15,970 nucleotides of DNA, taken from the NCBI GenBank assembly GCA_964636485.1, contig CAZWSO010000051.1:1-15970 (forward strand), written 5' to 3'. Positions 13,384 through 15,970 of the stretch are shown here, piece by piece (the stretch's first letter is position 1; each line of letters starts with the position of its first letter). The notes beneath the pieces are model-generated. The model saw nothing but the letters and a program-made list of their open reading frames with translations. It had not been told where the DNA came from and made no database searches. The position numbers and the translations under genes are program-made. This DNA comes from CAYXRS01 sp964636485. Its GTDB lineage: Bacteria > Gemmatimonadota > Gemmatimonadetes > Gemmatimonadales > Gemmatimonadaceae.

Positions 13384-14704
13384 CGCTGAGGAAGAAGGGA
13401 GTTCGCTTGGAAAAATCCACCGGCATGGCCTGCCGGACCTGACGCATCAGCTCCACCGTAATCTCGGGTTCACCGCGGTCCCGCGCGAACTGCTCGATGC
13501 GCTTCATTACGACGCCGCGCACGAACGAGGGGATCCGCTGCATGCGTGCCTCGGCCTCGGCGGTCCAGGGCATCTCCGGCCGTGCCGGCGCGCCGTAGGT
13601 GACAGGGCGAAGCCGTTCGATCACCGGCAGCGTTCCGTCCGGCTCGTACGCACACGAAGGATCGGCCGCCATCTGGTCGCCCTCTACGGCCAGAGCCCGG
13701 GCGCGACAGCCGCCGCACATCACGCGGTACTCGCAACGCCCGCACTTCCCGCCCGGAGCCTGCGCGCGAAGTTCGGCGAAGAGTGGTGCGTCGCGCCAGA
13801 CGTCGGCGAACGACTGCCGTCTCAGGTCTCCCGCGGGCGTCGGGTTGTAGGGGCAGGGAGTGAGCTTGCCGTCTGGCGTGATGCGGCAGTAATGAATGCC
13901 GCAGGGACAGCGCGTATCGTAGTTGAGGACCGGGGAATCGGGAGCCTTGCGGTGCAGATGCCGCATGAAGTGAGGCGCGCACTTGGCGCGGACCATCATG
14001 CGGCCCATGTAGCGAGCATGCAGCTCGACCAATCCCGCCAGCAACTCTTCGTACTCGGCAGGGGTGAGGTCGGTGAGCCGCGCACCGCGCCCGGTAGCGA
14101 CCAGAAAGTACAGGTTGAAGGACACCGCGCCCCGCTCGGCCGCCCACTCAGCCAGCGCATCGATCTCGTGCCGGTTGCCACGGTGTGCGGTGGTCTGGAC
14201 GATGAAATCCAGCCGCTCGTCGCGGAGCCGCTCGATTGCCTTCGACGTGGCATCGAGTGCGCCGCTCCCGTGGCGGAACCGATCGTGGCGCCCGGCATCC
14301 AGTGAGTCCACGCTGACGGCAAAGCCGCGAACGCCGGCGTCGCGCAGGCGTCGAATGGCGTCGCGCGTGAGCATCGTGCCGTTGGTGCCGACCACCACCG
14401 TCGCTCCGCGCGAGGCGGCAAAGCCGGCGATCTCGACGAGATCGTGCCGGAGCAGTGGCTCGCCACCGGAGAGTATGAACATCGGCGACGGATTGAGCTC
14501 GAGTATCTCGCTGGCGATGCGGAGGCACTCCGCCGTGGACAGCTCGCCCTCGGCGCTCTCCCGTGGACCCGCGGCGATATAGCAGTGCGCGCACTCCAGG
14601 TTGCACCGGCGCGTCAGGTTCCAGGCGACCACATGTGGCGTGTGGTCGTCGCGGCGCAGCATCGCCGGTGCACCATCCAGAAGCTCGTGAATCGCTACCC
14701 CCAT
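13376..14704 (-). CDS. Radical SAM/SPASM protein (NirJ/AhbD-like) with C-terminal PCP_red domain
   Basis: The 442-residue enzyme binds a radical SAM 4Fe-4S cluster through Cys34, Cys38 and Cys41 (CNLECAHCY) and has the SAM motif GGEP at 80-83. A cysteine-rich SPASM-like region follows: Cys242, 266, 268, 273, 284, 321, 324, 330, 333 and 351, including CGRCEYRVMCGGC. Residues 380-427 (WTAEAEARMQRIP then VRGVVMKRIEQFARDRG) match the small PCP_red domain at the C-terminus of ChlB/BchB. The radical SAM part resembles the tetrapyrrole side-chain enzymes NirJ (haem d1) and AhbD (haem), although peptide-modifying SPASM enzymes look similar. Translation is coupled to the CydA-like gene by the overlap ATGACTGA. 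GGAGAAG precedes ATG 14704 by about 7 nt. A plausible role is modification or insertion of a haem cofactor for that membrane protein; this is inference. Confidence 0.88.
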   Translation of the reverse strand: MGVAIHELLDGAPAMLRRDDHTPHVVAWNLTRRCNLECAHCYIAAGPRESAEGELSTAECLRIASEILELNPSPMFILSGGEPLLRHDLVEIAGFAASRGATVVVGTNGTMLTRDAIRRLRDAGVRGFAVSVDSLDAGRHDRFRHGSGALDATSKAIERLRDERLDFIVQTTAHRGNRHEIDALAEWAAERGAVSFNLYFLVATGRGARLTDLTPAEYEELLAGLVELHARYMGRMMVRAKCAPHFMRHLHRKAPDSPVLNYDTRCPCGIHYCRITPDGKLTPCPYNPTPAGDLRRQSFADVWRDAPLFAELRAQAPGGKCGRCEYRVMCGGCRARALAVEGDQMAADPSCAYEPDGTLPVIERLRPVTYGAPARPEMPWTAEAEARMQRIPSFVRGVVMKRIEQFARDRGEPEITVELMRQVRQAMPVDFSKRTPFFLSDD

Positions 14705-14747
14705 GAGGCAGCTTCTCCAGGTGCTACTGCGGACCGCCTGCTGTATC

Positions 14748-14774
14748 GCTGTCCCCGCGAACGCGGGGATCAGC
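14748..14774. other. Strong GC hairpin (REP-like) between the stress-protein and radical SAM genes
   Basis: TCCCCGCG (14752-14759) and CGCGGGGA (14762-14769) are perfectly complementary and are extended by GCTG/CAGC with one bulged base (14770). It lies 4 nt after the upstream gene's stop, 43 nt before the radical SAM start. No T-run follows on the - strand, so it is not a standard intrinsic terminator. The sequence resembles the widespread CCCCGCGAAAGCGGGG-type REP palindromes. It could stabilise or process the mRNA, or partly insulate the downstream operon. Confidence 0.6.
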
Positions 14775-14777
14775 GTC

Positions 14778-15970
14778 CTACTTGATGCTTTGCTCCTGCA
14801 CCAACTTCTCCACCGCTTCCCGCGCCTGTTCCGGTGTCACGGTTTTGAAGTCCACCGGGCAGTCGGACATCTTGTCCTCGATGTCACGGATCGGACAGCG
14901 CGTCACACCGGAAGCTTTGGCTTCCTCGATGAATTGCCGCATCTCTTCCGACAGGGCATCTCCTCCTTCCGCCTCCGCCCGAATCTGCTTCGCGCGGAGC
15001 TCCGTGAACATCACCATCATCGTCTCCATGTCGAACTCGTCGGCTTCGATCATGGCCTGTTTGTTCTCATCCATCACTCTCGTGGTAATGCGCCAGATCG
15101 CGTGCGCGCGCGCGAACCGCTCGACGGTGTTGCGCGCCAGCGGACGGGCGATGAGCGGGACGGCTTTGAGCCGAGCCCAGGAGTCGTGCGTCCAGACTAT
15201 AGGATCCGCGGCGGTACGCGAGCGAGTGCTGGTTCGTCCGGTCACGGGGCACTTCACCTCGACCATTCCCTCAGCGGGAGCCGGATCCACATCATAGCCT
15301 TCCACGCGCGTGCGCTTCATCTGCTCTTCGGCCTTCACCTCGGCCAGCGCGATCTCCTCCGCTCCACCGATCCCCATGATGAGCTGCATGTGCGTGGGCA
15401 GCAGCTTCTGGATCGCCTCATCGAGCCACCGATTGGTGACGATGTCGCCGCCGCGCTCGAGCACGAACTCCTCCACCGCCTTCCTCGCGATCCCCTGGGC
15501 GAAGGGCGGAACACGGAGGATGCGCACCTCGGCGTCCGGCGCCCAGGGCAGTGAAGCGACACCATCTTCCTCGATCCAGGGGATCTCTTCCGGCTTGATC
15601 CCTACCGTGCCGATGAGGAGCACGTTGCACAGCGCCAGACGAACGAGGTTCTCCGCCTGCGATCCCAGCTCGGTGTCGTCGATCCGGTGCGCACCGTGCC
15701 GAGCGAGCACGAGCAGAGACGGCTGGATCTCCTCCGCCCACTGCATGATGACCTGAAACGGCTTGCCCACCAGGATCTGTGTCTTCACCGGCACGTCGGG
15801 GAACTCCTGCGCCATCACCTCAGCCCTCTTGAGGTTGGCCTGACAGAGCTTCAGCAGCCCCTTGTCGATGATGTTGTTGTGCAGCTCCTCCTGCTCCTCG
15901 AACTTGAAGACCTTGGAGGCCTGCACCGACAGCACGTCCTTGATGTTGTGGAAGACGATGTGGTGGTACT
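14778..15970 (-). CDS. Universal stress protein domain followed by two PCP_red-type domains (5' end outside window)
   Basis: The frame is open to the window edge (first visible residues YHHIVFHNIK), so this is the C-terminal ~396 residues of a longer protein. A UspA-type domain comes first: VKTQILVGKPFQVIMQWAEE, then LLVLARHGAHRIDDTELGSQ and AENLVRLALCNVLLIGT, the nucleotide-fold C-terminal half. Two PCP_red-like segments follow, at 15545-15396 (WAPDAEVRILRVPPFAQGIA...) and 15194-15048 (WTHDSWARLKAVPLIARPLA...). Both carry the D-A/S-x-x-R-I/L-x-x-V-P-x-x-A pattern seen in the radical SAM neighbour and in ChlB/BchB. Three Cys-Pro pairs occur in the C-terminal region (KCPVTG, RCPIRD, DCPVDF). 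The gene ends 73 nt upstream of the radical SAM gene on the same strand. Role unknown; stress sensing tied to tetrapyrrole or FeS cofactors is a guess. The second PCP_red call is weaker than the first. Confidence 0.75.
   Translation of the reverse strand, partial: YHHIVFHNIKDVLSVQASKVFKFEEQEELHNNIIDKGLLKLCQANLKRAEVMAQEFPDVPVKTQILVGKPFQVIMQWAEEIQPSLLVLARHGAHRIDDTELGSQAENLVRLALCNVLLIGTVGIKPEEIPWIEEDGVASLPWAPDAEVRILRVPPFAQGIARKAVEEFVLERGGDIVTNRWLDEAIQKLLPTHMQLIMGIGGAEEIALAEVKAEEQMKRTRVEGYDVDPAPAEGMVEVKCPVTGRTSTRSRTAADPIVWTHDSWARLKAVPLIARPLARNTVERFARAHAIWRITTRVMDENKQAMIEADEFDMETMMVMFTELRAKQIRAEAEGGDALSEEMRQFIEEAKASGVTRCPIRDIEDKMSDCPVDFKTVTPEQAREAVEKLVQEQSIK

Noticed and set aside
13376..14704. 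Bacteriochlorophyll synthesis locus, because of the PCP_red domains
   Set aside because: No bchB, bchN, bchL or other photosynthesis gene is present in the window; the domain is attached to other enzyme types here.

Overview
The window is GC-rich, densely coding bacterial chromosome with no mobile element, phage gene, CRISPR array, rRNA or tRNA that I could see. Gene content (coproheme-decarboxylase haem pathway, aa3 oxidase with a cupredoxin lipoprotein, CydA-like protein with c-type cytochromes) and high GC suggest an aerobic Gram-negative bacterium of the Gemmatimonadota or a relative. That placement is inference from gene content, not from a marker gene.

Left part, + strand (1-3667): the 3' end of a winged-helix regulator, a divergent cis-prenyltransferase (uppS-like), a small membrane ORF split by an in-frame amber codon, coproheme decarboxylase (hemQ/chdC), and two four-helix membrane proteins of unknown function. 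A clear intrinsic terminator (3625-3667) closes this block.

Right part, - strand, read from 15970 down to 3800: a universal-stress protein carrying two PCP_red-type domains (5' end outside the window), a hairpin-bearing 73-nt gap, then a nearly gapless operon. Its order is: radical SAM/SPASM protein with a C-terminal PCP_red domain; CydA-like membrane protein without CydB; membrane-anchored dihaem cytochrome c; monohaem cytochrome c with three membrane helices; dihaem cytochrome c fused to an ethylbenzene-dehydrogenase-type haem b domain; cupredoxin lipoprotein; and aa3 oxidase subunits II, I, III and IV. Two very small membrane proteins follow. The last ends inside a perfect 28-bp tandem triplication. 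Five junctions from the radical SAM gene to the cupredoxin are ATGA or 8-nt start/stop overlaps or a 3-nt gap, so these genes are probably translated as one unit.

How they may work together (inference): the oxidase genes form a complete A1-type cytochrome c oxidase with all CuA, haem a, haem a3 and CuB ligands. Upstream genes supply a chain of b- and c-type haem carriers and a copper protein that could feed CuA. The CydA homologue lacks the quinol loop. By eye it also lacks two glutamates needed at the E. coli CydA oxygen-reducing site, while it keeps the low-spin haem b ligands. It may therefore be an electron-transfer module rather than a bd oxidase. The coupled radical SAM/PCP_red protein and the adjacent stress protein with two more PCP_red domains point to a linked tetrapyrrole or metallocofactor maturation step. 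This module is the most interesting part of the window.
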